Source: Photobacterium sanguinicancri
GTDB lineage: Bacteria > Pseudomonadota > Gammaproteobacteria > Enterobacterales > Vibrionaceae
DNA length: 62,142 nucleotides
NCBI RefSeq assembly: GCF_002265265.1
Contig: NZ_NOIF01000007.1
Location: forward strand, 1-62,142
Reading direction: 5' to 3'
Part shown: positions 23,889 through 33,625 of the stretch, in pieces
How positions within the stretch are numbered: position 1 is the first letter of the stretch
Layout: every line of letters begins with the position of its first letter
Made by a program: the position numbers and the translations under genes
Notes under the pieces: model-generated
The model's database searches: none
What the model was told of the DNA's origin: nothing
Seen by the model: only the letters and a program-made list of their open reading frames with translations

Positions 23889-23912
23889 ATGCACTTGTGT
23901 ACACAAGTGCAT
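23889..23912. repeat. Perfect 24-bp palindrome after xseA
   Basis: A 12-base arm ATGCACTTGTGT followed directly by its reverse complement, 22 bp past the xseA stop. There is no T tract on either side. It may be a Rho-assisted terminator hairpin or a dimeric-regulator site upstream of the threonine aldolase gene. Confidence 0.6.
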
Positions 23913-24047
23913 TAATATCTCTTCAAAATAAATAAAACATCATAAAAATAATGGTTTTTCTCCTACACAATGCAGCGTAGTCTCTAGTACTAAGTCGGAC
24001 ACATTGACTGGCACTAAACACCTACAGCAGTATGAGGAAAACAAGGA

Positions 24048-25058
24048 ATGATAGATTTTCGATCTGACACAGTGACACAGCCTAGCCCCTATATGCGTGA
24101 AGCCATGGCGCAAGCTCCTGTAGGTGATGATGTTTATGGTGACGATCCAACCGTGAATGAACTTGAAGCTTGGACAGCGAAACGTCATGGTTTTGAAGCC
24201 GCACTTTTCACCTCCTCTGGAACTCAAGCCAACCTATTAGGTATCCTTGCCCACTGCCAACGAGGCGATGAATACTTATGTGGGCAGCTGGCTCATAATT
24301 ATAAATATGAAGCGGGTGGCGCGGCTATTTTAGGCTCGGTACAACCACAACCGATTGAGAACAATCCAGATGGTACACTGTGTTTTGAAAAACTGGCCTC
24401 AGCCATCAAGCCTGACGACATTCACTTCGCCCAAACCAAATTGTTGAGCTTAGAAAACACTATAGGTGGTAAAGTTTTACCTCTGGATTATCTAGCTAAA
24501 GCCCGTAAGTTCGTAGACCAACATAACTTACTGCTACACCTTGATGGCGCACGCGTATACAACGCAGCTGTCGCACTCAACGTCGATGTTACCGAAATCA
24601 GTCAATACTTTGATTCAATGACCATTTGCTTATCCAAGGGACTAGGTGCACCTGTTGGTTCGCTACTATTAGGCTCAACAGATTATATTGAGCGAGCGAG
24701 AAGGCTCAGAAAGATGGTCGGCGGTGGCATGCGCCAAGCGGGTATTTTAGCGGCTGCAGGCAAAATAGCCCTGACAGAAAATGTTGAAAGGCTGGCAGAT
24801 GATCATGCCAATGCTGATTATTTAGCACAGCAACTTGATCTATTAGACGGCTTTAATACCGCTGATTTCCCACCACAAACCAATATTGTCTACGTCAACG
24901 TCGATAAAAAAATTGATATCGCCGCTATCGCAGCAAGCTTAAAACCACAAGGGATCTTATTTTCACCGGGTTACAGTCCAATGCGCTTAGTCACCCACTT
25001 GGACGTTTCGCGTGAAGATATCGATACCTTCATCAACGCATTGAAACAACAACGCTAG
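24048..25058 (+). CDS. ltaE: Low-specificity L-threonine aldolase
   Basis: PLP enzyme splitting L-threonine and L-allo-threonine into glycine and acetaldehyde. 336 residues, fold type I, with the N-terminal signature DFRSDTVTQPS and PLP lysine Lys197 in CLSKGLGAPVGS; HLDGAR supplies the aspartate that pairs with the PLP ring. The ribosome site is AAGGA before ATG. It lies alone between xseA and the ABC ATPase, with a terminator after it. Confidence 0.95.
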   Translation: MIDFRSDTVTQPSPYMREAMAQAPVGDDVYGDDPTVNELEAWTAKRHGFEAALFTSSGTQANLLGILAHCQRGDEYLCGQLAHNYKYEAGGAAILGSVQPQPIENNPDGTLCFEKLASAIKPDDIHFAQTKLLSLENTIGGKVLPLDYLAKARKFVDQHNLLLHLDGARVYNAAVALNVDVTEISQYFDSMTICLSKGLGAPVGSLLLGSTDYIERARRLRKMVGGGMRQAGILAAAGKIALTENVERLADDHANADYLAQQLDLLDGFNTADFPPQTNIVYVNVDKKIDIAAIAASLKPQGILFSPGYSPMRLVTHLDVSREDIDTFINALKQQR

Positions 25059-25094
25059 CAAGCTGTTAGTCGCTAGATAACAGGTTATCGCTAC

Positions 25095-25128
25095 AAATAA
25101 AAAGAGCGATTCATCGCTCTTTTTATTT
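25095..25128. terminator. Convergent terminator between ltaE and the ABC ATPase gene
   Basis: Near-perfect stem around AAAAAGAGCGA/TCGCTCTTTTT with A/T runs on both sides, serving both converging genes. Confidence 0.9.
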
Positions 25129-25162
25129 AATGCATTCAGGCTAACGTCAGTGCTTTAATCAT

Positions 25163-26782
25163 TTATGCCACTGCTGTTTCATCAATCATCATACAGGCAC
25201 TAATCAAGCTCTTTGTATAAGATTCTTGAGGATTATCGAATATCTGCTCTGGTGTTCCCCGCTCGACCACCGCGCCTTTCTGCATCACAATCACTTCATC
25301 TGAAATCGCTCTTACCACAGACAAATCATGACTAATAAACAGGTAAGCTATGTTTCGGCGCTGCTGAATATCTTTAAGTAATTCCAACACTGTCAGCTGA
25401 ACCGAGCGATCCAGTGCCGATGTTGGCTCATCTAACAAAATAAACTGTGGCTCTAAAATAAGTGCTCGAGCAATCGCGATACGTTGACGCTGCCCACCTG
25501 AAAATTCATGCGGGTAACGGTTAATGCTAGCAGGATCCAAACGTACTTCTTCCAACGCTTTTTTAGCTTTTACTAAACGTTGTTGGTGAGTTAAATCAGT
25601 AAATACAGTCAGTGGTTCAGTAATTATCTCACCCACCGTCATTCGTGGTGATAAAGATCCAAACGGGTCTTGAAAGACCATCTGCATATTTCTTTTTAAC
25701 TCAAAACGTTGCTGCTTAGTCATTTCATCAAAGCGTTTGCCTTGGAATATGATCTCACCTTGTGAATCCAATAACTGCATGATGGCACGGCCCATGGTCG
25801 ATTTACCCGACCCAGACTCCCCGACTATTCCAACGGTTTGGCCTTGCTTTAATGTTAGGTCTATCCCTTTTACCGCTTGAAGCAACTCCGTTGGTTTTCC
25901 TAACCAGTTATTTTTCAATACGTAATTAACGCGCAAGTCACGCACTTCAAGAATATTAGGCGAAGAGTTATCCGTTTCATGGATACCAGGTTTAGGTTCA
26001 GCATCTAAGAGCATTTTGGTGTAGCTATGCTTAGGTGTCGTAAATACACCTTCAACAGTACCCGTTTCAACCACTTCACCTTTACACATCACCACCACAT
26101 CATCAGCAAAATGGCGAACAACCCCAAGGTCGTGAGTAATAAATAAGATCGCCATCCCCATTTCGGCTTGGATTTCTTTCAGTAGGTTCAATACCTCTGC
26201 TTGAACGGTCACGTCCAATGCCGTGGTTGGCTCATCAGCCACCAAAATATCAGGCGTATTTGCCAGTGCCATCGCAATCATGATGCGTTGCAGCTGGCCA
26301 CCAGAGAATTCATGAGGATAATGATTCAGTCTTTTACGAGGATCAGGCAGATGTACCTTGTCAAACAAGGCTAACGTTTCTTCCATCGCAACACGTCGAG
26401 AAACACCACGGTGATGAATAATAGCTTCAGCCACTTGCTCACCCACGGGCATATACGGATTCAGCGATGTCATCGGCTCTTGGAAGATCATTGCAATACG
26501 ATCACCACGGATGCTGCGAAATGCCTTTTCATCCATACCAAGTAAGTCTTGCCCTTGGAATCGAATTGAACTTTGCGCACCAATTCGAGCATTGTTAGGC
26601 AGTAATCCCATAATGCTGCTTGATGATACTGATTTACCCGATCCCGATTCCCCCACGAGTGCCAATGTTTGGCCCTTCTCTAGGGTGAACGAGATGTTCT
26701 TAACAGCATCAAAACATTCATCTTCCATCTTAAACGAGACAGAGAGATCGCTTACTTCTAACAATGGATGTTGCACAGCCAT
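25163..26782 (-). CDS. Orphan YejF-like duplicated ABC ATPase under a Fur box
   Basis: A 539-residue protein with two complete oligopeptide-family ATPase domains. The first has Walker A GESGSGKS, signature FSGGQLQR and Walker B ILVADEPT; the second has [17 protein letters not shown] and ILLDEPTS. Each ends in the C-terminal OppD/F-type extension. This is the architecture of YejF, ATPase of the YejABEF peptide/microcin C importer. No permease or binding-protein gene is adjacent, so partners must be encoded elsewhere. The perfect Fur box 34 bp upstream of the start implies iron-repressed expression, which suggests uptake of a siderophore-like or iron-linked peptide (inference). Confidence 0.88.
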   Translation of the reverse strand: MAVQHPLLEVSDLSVSFKMEDECFDAVKNISFTLEKGQTLALVGESGSGKSVSSSSIMGLLPNNARIGAQSSIRFQGQDLLGMDEKAFRSIRGDRIAMIFQEPMTSLNPYMPVGEQVAEAIIHHRGVSRRVAMEETLALFDKVHLPDPRKRLNHYPHEFSGGQLQRIMIAMALANTPDILVADEPTTALDVTVQAEVLNLLKEIQAEMGMAILFITHDLGVVRHFADDVVVMCKGEVVETGTVEGVFTTPKHSYTKMLLDAEPKPGIHETDNSSPNILEVRDLRVNYVLKNNWLGKPTELLQAVKGIDLTLKQGQTVGIVGESGSGKSTMGRAIMQLLDSQGEIIFQGKRFDEMTKQQRFELKRNMQMVFQDPFGSLSPRMTVGEIITEPLTVFTDLTHQQRLVKAKKALEEVRLDPASINRYPHEFSGGQRQRIAIARALILEPQFILLDEPTSALDRSVQLTVLELLKDIQQRRNIAYLFISHDLSVVRAISDEVIVMQKGAVVERGTPEQIFDNPQESYTKSLISACMMIDETAVA

Positions 26783-26815
26783 ACTAATATCCTTATCAGT
26801 AACAATAATTGCAAT

Positions 26816-26830
26816 TGATAATTATTATCA
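26816..26830. promoter_or_regulatory. Fur box
   Basis: TGATAAT-T-ATTATCA is an exact match to the 7-1-7 Fur consensus, 34 bp upstream of the ABC ATPase start and within an AT-rich leader. The divergent side carries only the 3' end of yfgJ, so the target is the ATPase gene. Confidence 0.85.
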
Positions 26831-26941
26831 CAAGTAAAAATAAAGCACCAGTATAAAAACCTATTACTTGGGTATGACGTATTCGAAAATATAACGAAAA
26901 CCGTACTCTAAGCATGCTTTTCGCTAGTTAACAGACCGGAT

Positions 26942-26972
26942 AAAAATAAATCCATGGCGAAGGGGCCATGGA
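26942..26972 (-). terminator. Terminator of yfgJ
   Basis: Stem TCCATGGC/GCCATGGA with six-base loop, then a T-rich tail (TTTATTTTTA) on the minus strand. Confidence 0.75.
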
Positions 26973-26980
26973 AATAGGGA

Positions 26981-27211
26981 TCATTCTGCAGGGGTAAAAG
27001 CGATACGTACTCGAGATTTTGACTTTAACTCATTACAAGCATTACAGAAGTAGCTAGCAGAACCACAGGCTTGTAGCTTCTCTAACTCGGTATCACAATC
27101 AGGACAAAAAGCCTGTTTCGTCAGAGTTATCTGGCATTTTTCGCAGCTATATTGGTTAGCTTGCCAAGCGAGTTCGTCGTGGCAAGTTGGACATACATTT
27201 TCAGTTGTCAT
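26981..27211 (-). CDS. yfgJ: Zinc-ribbon protein YfgJ
   Basis: A 76-residue cytosolic protein with four Cys pairs or motifs (CPTC, CEKC, CPDC, and C...FCNAC), a double zinc ribbon as in E. coli YfgJ, whose gene also lies between xseA and der. The function is not established. AGGAG lies upstream of the ATG. An unusually long non-coding stretch lies upstream of it. Confidence 0.9.
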   Translation of the reverse strand: MTTENVCPTCHDELAWQANQYSCEKCQITLTKQAFCPDCDTELEKLQACGSASYFCNACNELKSKSRVRIAFTPAE

Positions 27212-27793
27212 CGTTATCTCCTTTTAACCTGACTATCATATCAATACTTTACTCGCAGTGACTAAATCGATCCAAAACAAGCTTGATCTATCACAAACCT
27301 CCTCATAACAAGAATGACAACAGAAGAGTGCCAGAGCGATAAGCAAGCGTACTAACTGAAAGTCGCCGTATTCAAAGGCCGTAATTTAGTAAGACTGTTT
27401 TCATGCTTCCGAGAAAACGATTCAAATTTGACCACACCAAACAATCAACTGAATACTTAATGTTCAATCTACTACCTGATCAAGTCACATGAACAAGGAT
27501 CTTTATGGTGATCACAGGCAAAAGCCATCTTGATCAGCGATCACCCCTCAAAAGAACATTTATCAATACACATCCCGAAAGCATAAGTTACATATGCTGT
27601 TTTTGGATTTTAAGCGATATATATATCTGCAGGTAGGTATTTAAAGCAAAAGATCCAACAGATGACAAATGAAGATCTTGGTTGAAATTCGACGATGCTC
27701 TCTGTCGGAAATCGATATATAACCATTAAAAACGGCTAACAACTGAAAAATAACCACCAATTCGAACCGCATTAAACATGCGTGTATACCTAG
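27212..27793. other. Gene-free GATC-rich locus, candidate crtS
   Basis: About 580 bases without any credible gene. Nine GATC sites fall between 27269 and 27677, five of them inside 65 bp (27478-27542); about two would be expected by chance over the whole stretch. Several lie in TGATCA contexts (TGATCAAG, TGATCACA, TGATCAGC). Flanking genes are yfgJ and the AlaX-like gene, then der. As I remember it, V. cholerae crtS, the chromosome-1 site bound by RctB that licenses chromosome-2 replication, lies in the VC0764-VC0765 gap at this same locus. The identification is positional inference. Confidence 0.6.
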
Positions 27794-28678
27794 TTATTTC
27801 GCAGGCACAACAGATGTCACCATTATCAGCTCTTGATCAGAAACTAATTCGAAACTCACTGTTAGCTGCTCATACTCTGTCAGCGAGTTGATATGCGTAC
27901 CACCACACGGAATCTCTATTAGCCCTGCCTCTTCACCTAAATCGCATTGCCAATAACGAGAATCTGTCAGCGCTTCGCCCTCTTTACGCATCACAACAGC
28001 TGCGCCATTTACTCGCCACTGTTCAAGCTGTTGATTTATTTTCTCTGCTATTTCATCTAGCTGACTAACAAAGTCGGCACTGTTTAAACCGCGCTTACGT
28101 AGCGTTTTACCTAAACGATAAGTGTCGGTACTGCAATCTGGCGAAACAATACTTTTTGTTTGCGCATAACTGTGGAAATCAAAATAACCCAGTTCATCAC
28201 AGCGAGTCGGTTCTTTACGCCAAAAGTCATGATGAAGCACTTTATTTATCGCCAGTGATGACAGGTGGCCTGCACTGTGCCCGCGGCTCAAAGCTTGCTG
28301 ATGTTCAGCATCAACGGTGAGTTCTATCTCGCTACCGTCTGCGAGCTCAATCGCTTCATCAATATGATGAACCACAACAAACACCCAGCCCTCTGTATCG
28401 CGCTTAACCGGAATATCATGTCCAACGAACAGCTGCTTTGTTTCCAGTTCAACAGCACCAACCTGACAGTCTGTAATGTCATGATTTACGTCATTTACTT
28501 TAACCATTCCACGATCAGCGGGGTGATCCGGCCAGATATGGCTCACTGGGTGGAAAGGCGTTTGCTCTGTCACTAACCAAGTGCCTGCTGCTTTTGCTGG
28601 CATCGATAGTTGCACCAGCGTTTTTACGTGAGTTTGTTTTTGTGGGAAGACAACCACTGTAGAACGAACCAAAGTCAT
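27794..28678 (-). CDS. AlaX-like alanyl-tRNA editing protein
   Basis: A 294-residue protein with the alanyl-tRNA synthetase second-additional-domain fold. Zinc ligands are His134-x3-His138 (HSAGH) and Cys258-x3-His262 (CGGTH). Free-standing AlaX proteins hydrolyse mischarged Ser- or Gly-tRNA-Ala. The start at 28678 has AGGA five bases upstream; 22 further codons are open but unsupported. It lies between the candidate crtS and der with its own unit. Editing specificity cannot be judged from sequence alone. Confidence 0.85.
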   Translation of the reverse strand: MTLVRSTVVVFPQKQTHVKTLVQLSMPAKAAGTWLVTEQTPFHPVSHIWPDHPADRGMVKVNDVNHDITDCQVGAVELETKQLFVGHDIPVKRDTEGWVFVVVHHIDEAIELADGSEIELTVDAEHQQALSRGHSAGHLSSLAINKVLHHDFWRKEPTRCDELGYFDFHSYAQTKSIVSPDCSTDTYRLGKTLRKRGLNSADFVSQLDEIAEKINQQLEQWRVNGAAVVMRKEGEALTDSRYWQCDLGEEAGLIEIPCGGTHINSLTEYEQLTVSFELVSDQELIMVTSVVPAK

Positions 28679-28712
28679 AATGTTCCTGCTGTAATGATTA
28701 GAAATAATAGAT

Positions 28713-28741
28713 ACAAAAAACCCAGCACGAGGGCTGGGTTT
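28713..28741 (-). terminator. Terminator of der
   Basis: Stem AAACCCAGC/GCTGGGTTT, then TTTTTT on the minus strand, 24 bp past the der stop. Confidence 0.9.
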
Positions 28742-28764
28742 CATTTTATGCTTTCTAACTGTGA

Positions 28765-30267
28765 TTAGTCACGATCACGGTTTTTCAATGCAGAGGTTAG
28801 ACGCTTACGTTGACGCTCTTGTGAGATCGTCAGCTTTTGCGTTTTACCTTCAAACGGGTTATCGCTGCTTTGGAATAGAATACGGATTGGTGTACCCATC
28901 AATTCTAAAGACTTACGGTAGTAGTTCATTAGGTAACGTTTGTAAGAACCCGGAAGTTCATTCACTTGGTTACCGTGAATTACAACGATTGGTGGGTTGT
29001 AACCACCTGCGTGCGCATACTTCAGTTTCACACGACGACCACGGATCATTGGTGGCTGGTGATCATCTTGAGCCATTTGCATAATACGTGTCAGCATAGA
29101 TGTGCTGATACGCTTAGTTGCAGACTGGTAAGCTTCAATTACAGATTCGTATAAGTGACCAACACCCGTGCCGTGTAGCGCAGAGATGAAGTGAATACGA
29201 GCGAAATCAACGAAACCTAGACGACGATCTAATTCAGACTTAACGCGATCTTTCACGTCGTTGTCCAAACCATCCCATTTGTTCACTGCAATCACCAGTG
29301 AACGACCAGAATTCAGGGCGAAACCCAGTAAACTTAGATCTTGATCTGAGATATTTTCACGCGCATCGATAATCAACAGTACAACGTTGGCATCTTCAAT
29401 CGCTTTAAGTGTTTGAATAACAGAGAATTTCTCTACAGCCATGCTCATATTTTTACGACGACGAACACCCGCAGTATCGATCAGCACGTATTCTTGACCA
29501 TCACGTTCCATCGGAATGTAAATGGAGTCACGTGTTGTACCAGGCATATCGTAAACAACAACACGTTCTTCACCTAAAATACGGTTAGTCAGTGTTGATT
29601 TACCTACGTTTGGACGACCAATGATCGCCATTTTAATAGGTTGTTCTTGTAGGCGTTTGTATGCAGCTTCTGCATCTTCTTCAGATAGGTTTGCGTTCTC
29701 GATCTCTTCTACAGTGTTTAAATCTGTAAGATCGATTAACTCGCCATCTTCACCTTCAGTCGTTTCTTTCAATGATTCAGCAAACGGTGCTAGCGCACGT
29801 TCCATCAATGCTGTTACGCCACGGTTTTGTGCCGCTGCGATTTGGTACATAGCATCAACGCCAAGCTTCCAGAAGTCAGCACATGCGCTATCGCCATCAA
29901 TACCATCAATTTTGTTAACAACCAAAAATGTCGGTTTTTCGCGGCTACGTAAGTGTGCAGCAATCGCTTCATCAGATGACGTAAGGCCAGCACGGCCATC
30001 TACCATAAATAGAACAACATCAGCTTCTTCAATCGCCGCTAGCGATTGTTCAGCCATTTTTGTTTCTACGCCTTCTTCTGTACCATCAATACCACCGGTA
30101 TCGATAACAATAAATTCGTGCTCTTCTAACTGAGCTCGACCGTATTTACGATCCCTTGTTAGGCCAGGAAAATCAGCTACCAGCGCATCCCTTGTGCGGG
30201 TAAGACGGTTAAATAACGTCGATTTACCCACGTTAGGGCGCCCGACAAGGGCAACAACAGGAATCAT
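28765..30267 (-). CDS. der: Ribosome biogenesis GTPase Der
   Basis: Essential tandem GTPase acting in 50S subunit maturation. 500 residues: two G domains (each with [14 protein letters not shown] and NKWDG as G4) separated by an acidic linker (about 165-200), and a C-terminal KH-like domain with a basic tail ([13 protein letters not shown]). Downstream of bamB on the same strand, as in E. coli. A hairpin lies between them. Confidence 0.97.
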   Translation of the reverse strand: MIPVVALVGRPNVGKSTLFNRLTRTRDALVADFPGLTRDRKYGRAQLEEHEFIVIDTGGIDGTEEGVETKMAEQSLAAIEEADVVLFMVDGRAGLTSSDEAIAAHLRSREKPTFLVVNKIDGIDGDSACADFWKLGVDAMYQIAAAQNRGVTALMERALAPFAESLKETTEGEDGELIDLTDLNTVEEIENANLSEEDAEAAYKRLQEQPIKMAIIGRPNVGKSTLTNRILGEERVVVYDMPGTTRDSIYIPMERDGQEYVLIDTAGVRRRKNMSMAVEKFSVIQTLKAIEDANVVLLIIDARENISDQDLSLLGFALNSGRSLVIAVNKWDGLDNDVKDRVKSELDRRLGFVDFARIHFISALHGTGVGHLYESVIEAYQSATKRISTSMLTRIMQMAQDDHQPPMIRGRRVKLKYAHAGGYNPPIVVIHGNQVNELPGSYKRYLMNYYRKSLELMGTPIRILFQSSDNPFEGKTQKLTISQERQRKRLTSALKNRDRD

Positions 30268-30399
30268 AAGTACCTCTTACTTTTCATAGTCTTAATCATG
30301 CTAATCCCTATATCTTTATCTCTTCACGACAATAATCTAGGAACGGAATTCAACTTAAAAACTAACGTTCTTATCTATTAGTTTAAGATGAATTACTAT

Positions 30400-30437
30400 A
30401 AATAACGGCTCCTAACTGTATAAAACAGTAGGAGCCG
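30400..30437 (-). terminator. Hairpin between bamB and der
   Basis: Long stem CGGCTCCTA/TAGGAGCCG with inner CTGT/ACAG. The minus-strand tail TTATTTATAG is only partly T-rich. Probably a terminator or attenuator separating bamB from der. Confidence 0.7.
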
Positions 30438-30467
30438 ACTTAATATTACGCGGTATTATAGCAAAGC

Positions 30468-31625
30468 TTACGGCATTTGCATTTTATTGATTTGACCGTC
30501 TCTGGTAACCACTAAGTAACCGTCGCTAACTTTAACAGGTGGAATTGCAATACCACTGCCATCAACTTTTTGCTGTGCAGTAAACTCACCCGTATATGGG
30601 TCTAGCCAATGGAGGTAACCTTCACTGTCACCAACAACAACATTGCCATCAATCACAACAGGAGAGCTTAGTAAGCGATATTCTAGATCTTTGTTTTGCC
30701 AAATCTCTGTACCACTACGCGCATCTACTGCAACAACATGATCTTTATCAGTGATCAGATAGATCTGATTACCTTCAACAATGAAGTTATTAGCCGAAGA
30801 ATAGCTACGTTTCCACGCTGGTTGACCAGTACGTAAATCAATAGAAACTAAGTTACCATTATAACTCACTGCAAACAGGCGTTCACCAGCAATAACAGGT
30901 GATGCGTCAACATCAACTAAACGGTCGATTTCTGTCGAACCTTTCGGTGAACCTATCGGCTGTTGCCATAACATTTGACCAGTGCCCATAAGTGCCCCAG
31001 CTAAACGTCCGTTTGCTTGGCCCCAAAATACACCACCAGAAATAGCGACGGGTGAACTATCACCACGTAGCGTTAATGTTGGTACTTCACCACTTAAACG
31101 CCACTTGTCTTCACCAGTATCAGCATCTAACGCTTCAAGTACGCCACGGCTAGTATTAACGATGACAAGACCTTCATCGACTAATGGTGCCGCAAGCACT
31201 TCACCTTCAACGCTAGTACGCCACAGTTCTTCACCTGTTTCTTCATCCAACGCAATCACTTCTGCGTTTTCAGTACCAAGGAAAACTTTACTGTAGGATA
31301 CCGTGATACCACCTGAAATTTTCGCTGTGATATCAGATTCAAGATCTTGTGACCAAATCACTTTGCCTGTATCAGGCTCAAGTGCTTGAACAACACCATC
31401 TCTATCTGCAACGAAAATCTTGCCGTAACCCACTGCTGGTGACAATTTAGAAAAGTATTGGCCAACACCACTACCTACTTTATGTCCCCAGCTTTTAACA
31501 GGGGTGAAATTGCTTTCGACAACAGGAAGCGGTGCCTTTTGAATCGATTCTTCTTCACCGGCACAGCCCGCAAGTACGCCTAACGTAAGTGCAATAGTTA
31601 CCGCTTGCTTGAACACCTTCTGCAT
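30468..31625 (-). CDS. bamB: Outer-membrane assembly lipoprotein BamB
   Basis: Lipoprotein subunit of the BAM complex that inserts beta-barrel proteins into the outer membrane. 385 residues with lipobox LAGC (Cys21) and an eight-bladed PQQ-like propeller visible as repeated ALD..TGE..W units. The residue after Cys is Ala, consistent with outer-membrane sorting. Thirteen bases after yfgM, in the hisS-yfgM-bamB run. Confidence 0.97.
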   Translation of the reverse strand: MQKVFKQAVTIALTLGVLAGCAGEEESIQKAPLPVVESNFTPVKSWGHKVGSGVGQYFSKLSPAVGYGKIFVADRDGVVQALEPDTGKVIWSQDLESDITAKISGGITVSYSKVFLGTENAEVIALDEETGEELWRTSVEGEVLAAPLVDEGLVIVNTSRGVLEALDADTGEDKWRLSGEVPTLTLRGDSSPVAISGGVFWGQANGRLAGALMGTGQMLWQQPIGSPKGSTEIDRLVDVDASPVIAGERLFAVSYNGNLVSIDLRTGQPAWKRSYSSANNFIVEGNQIYLITDKDHVVAVDARSGTEIWQNKDLEYRLLSSPVVIDGNVVVGDSEGYLHWLDPYTGEFTAQQKVDGSGIAIPPVKVSDGYLVVTRDGQINKMQMP

Positions 31626-31637
31626 ACAGTTCCGCCT

Positions 31638-32249
31638 TTACTGCGCTAAATCGTCTAGCTTCATTTGTACAACAGGCGATGTACCCAATTGCTGTGCTTG
31701 AACATACGCTTCACGCGCAGCAGCACTGTCACCTTGTTGTAAAAGAATATCACCACGAAGCTCTTCAACTTTCGCTTTCCAGCTTTCAGCAGTGACTTTG
31801 TCTAGTTCAGCAGTCGCTTGATCAAATTTTTGCTGTTCAGCATAAATTCGGGCAAGACGGGTTTGCGCTAGAGGAAGAATAGCTTCATCTGACGTATTTG
31901 TGATAGCCCAGTTAAGCTGCTCTGTCGCAGCATCTAGTTCATTATTCTGAACTTGTGCTTTTGCCAGTTGCAACGCCGCCAGTACTGAATATTGGCTTTC
32001 TTCGTGACCCGCAATGAAAGCTTTAACATCAGCAATAGCTGAATCGTTACCGCTTTCTAGTGCTGTTATCGCTTGCGTATACGCATCAGAGGCTTGTTCT
32101 TTACCTGATTGGATTTCTCCTTGGTAAAAACGCCAGCCATAAAGACCACCCAGACCAATCACAGCACCTAGAACAACGGCTTTACCGTTTTCTTTCCACC
32201 ACGACTTAATCGCTTCAACCTGTTGTTCCTCGGTCTCGTAGACGTCCAC
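31638..32249 (-). CDS. yfgM: Ancillary SecYEG translocon subunit YfgM
   Basis: A 203-residue inner-membrane protein with a short cytosolic N-terminus, one membrane segment (about 23-42, AVVLGAVIGLGGLYGW) and a periplasmic TPR domain. In E. coli it links SecYEG with PpiD and other chaperones. The start is GTG with AGGA upstream, 13 bp after hisS. Order hisS-yfgM-bamB-der is conserved. Confidence 0.94.
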   Translation of the reverse strand: MDVYETEEQQVEAIKSWWKENGKAVVLGAVIGLGGLYGWRFYQGEIQSGKEQASDAYTQAITALESGNDSAIADVKAFIAGHEESQYSVLAALQLAKAQVQNNELDAATEQLNWAITNTSDEAILPLAQTRLARIYAEQQKFDQATAELDKVTAESWKAKVEELRGDILLQQGDSAAAREAYVQAQQLGTSPVVQMKLDDLAQ

Positions 32250-32262
32250 TTCCTGTCCTCTC

Positions 32263-33531
32263 TTAAATCAATTCTGCAAGCTTCGCAGCGACTTCATTCT
32301 GTGCCATTGTTTCTTGCTCGCCACCGCGTAGATCTTTCACTACGACCGTGTTGCTGGCCATTTCATTTTCGCCAAGCACAAGCGCAACAGCTGCACCGAC
32401 ATTGTCGGCACGCTTAAATTGTTTTTTAAAGTTACCGCCACCAAAGTGAGTCATCACTCGTAGGCCGGCAACTTCTTCGCGTAATTTTTCAGCCAGTTGC
32501 ATACCAGCCATACGAGCACCGTCACCCATTGTTACTACATAAGCATCAACTGGACGACGAACATTTGTCAGTTCCAGTGTTTCCATCAGTAGAACAAGGC
32601 GTTCAACACCCATAGCAAAACCAACAGCAGGTGTCGCTTTACCACCTAACTGCTCAACCAGACCGTCGTAGCGACCACCAGCACAAACAGTGCCTTGTGC
32701 ACCTAGGCTTTCAGTCACCCACTCAAATACAGTACGGTTATAATAATCTAAACCACGTACAAGTCGCTCATTTACTTGGTATTCGATACCAGCAGCGTCT
32801 AATAGTTCACATAAACCAGCAAAATGTTCTTTCGATTCTTCATCTAAGTATTCTGATAGCTTAGGTGCGTCAACTAGGATCTCTTGAACAGCAGGGTTCT
32901 TGGTATCAAGAACACGCAATGGGTTGGTGTGCATACGGCGCTTACAGTCGTCGTCTAACACTTCAGTGTGCTGCTCTAAGAAAGCGACCAGTGCAGTACG
33001 GTAATCAGCACGAGCCTGAAGTGAACCGATTGAATTCAGTTCAAGACGCACGTGCTCAAAAATACCCAACTCACGCCAGAAACGCGCCATCATCATGATC
33101 AATTCAGCATCAATGTCTGGGCCATTTAGACCAAACACTTCTACACCAAACTGGTGGAATTGACGGTAGCGACCTTTCTGTGGACGTTCATGGCGGAACA
33201 TTGGGCCTGTGTACCACAGACGTTGTTCTTGGTTGTATAACAGGCCATTTTGAATACCAGCACGTACACAACCCGCTGTACCTTCAGGACGCAGAGTGAG
33301 GCTATCGCCGTTACGATCGTCAAAAGTGTACATCTCTTTTTCAACAACATCGGTCACTTCACCGATAGCACGCTTGAATAGATGAGTCGATTCTACGATT
33401 GGCATACGGATTTCATTGTAACCGTATGCACTTACAACACGTTTAATCGTATCTTCCACTTTGTGCCAAAGTGGAGATTGTGTAGGTAGGCAGTCGTTCA
33501 TGCCTCGAATTGCTTGAATTTGTTTCGCCAC
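32263..33531 (-). CDS. hisS: Histidyl-tRNA synthetase
   Basis: Class II synthetase charging tRNA-His. 422 residues: motif 2 around [17 protein letters not shown], histidine-binding loops [14 protein letters not shown] and AGGRYDGL, motif 3 with [10 protein letters not shown], and a C-terminal anticodon-binding domain (about 330-422). Cytosolic homodimer. It follows ispG by about 95 bp. Confidence 0.98.
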   Translation of the reverse strand: MAKQIQAIRGMNDCLPTQSPLWHKVEDTIKRVVSAYGYNEIRMPIVESTHLFKRAIGEVTDVVEKEMYTFDDRNGDSLTLRPEGTAGCVRAGIQNGLLYNQEQRLWYTGPMFRHERPQKGRYRQFHQFGVEVFGLNGPDIDAELIMMMARFWRELGIFEHVRLELNSIGSLQARADYRTALVAFLEQHTEVLDDDCKRRMHTNPLRVLDTKNPAVQEILVDAPKLSEYLDEESKEHFAGLCELLDAAGIEYQVNERLVRGLDYYNRTVFEWVTESLGAQGTVCAGGRYDGLVEQLGGKATPAVGFAMGVERLVLLMETLELTNVRRPVDAYVVTMGDGARMAGMQLAEKLREEVAGLRVMTHFGGGNFKKQFKRADNVGAAVALVLGENEMASNTVVVKDLRGGEQETMAQNEVAAKLAELI

Positions 33532-33625
33532 GTTTATTCTCGTTAACCGATGGGGAATTGAACCGAATATATAGGTATTGAAGGAAATAGTGAACCGCCT
33601 GCCGCATTACAACAGGCGTTTTAGC

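Noticed and set aside
27212..27793. GATC-rich gap as a chromosomal oriC
   Set aside because: No DnaA boxes of the TTATCCACA type, no mioC/gidA/dnaA/parAB neighbours; a crtS-like site fits the locus better.
33596..33618. CGCCTG/CAGGCG repeat between ispG and hisS as a terminator
   Set aside because: Six-base stem, and the T run is on the wrong strand for these minus-strand genes.
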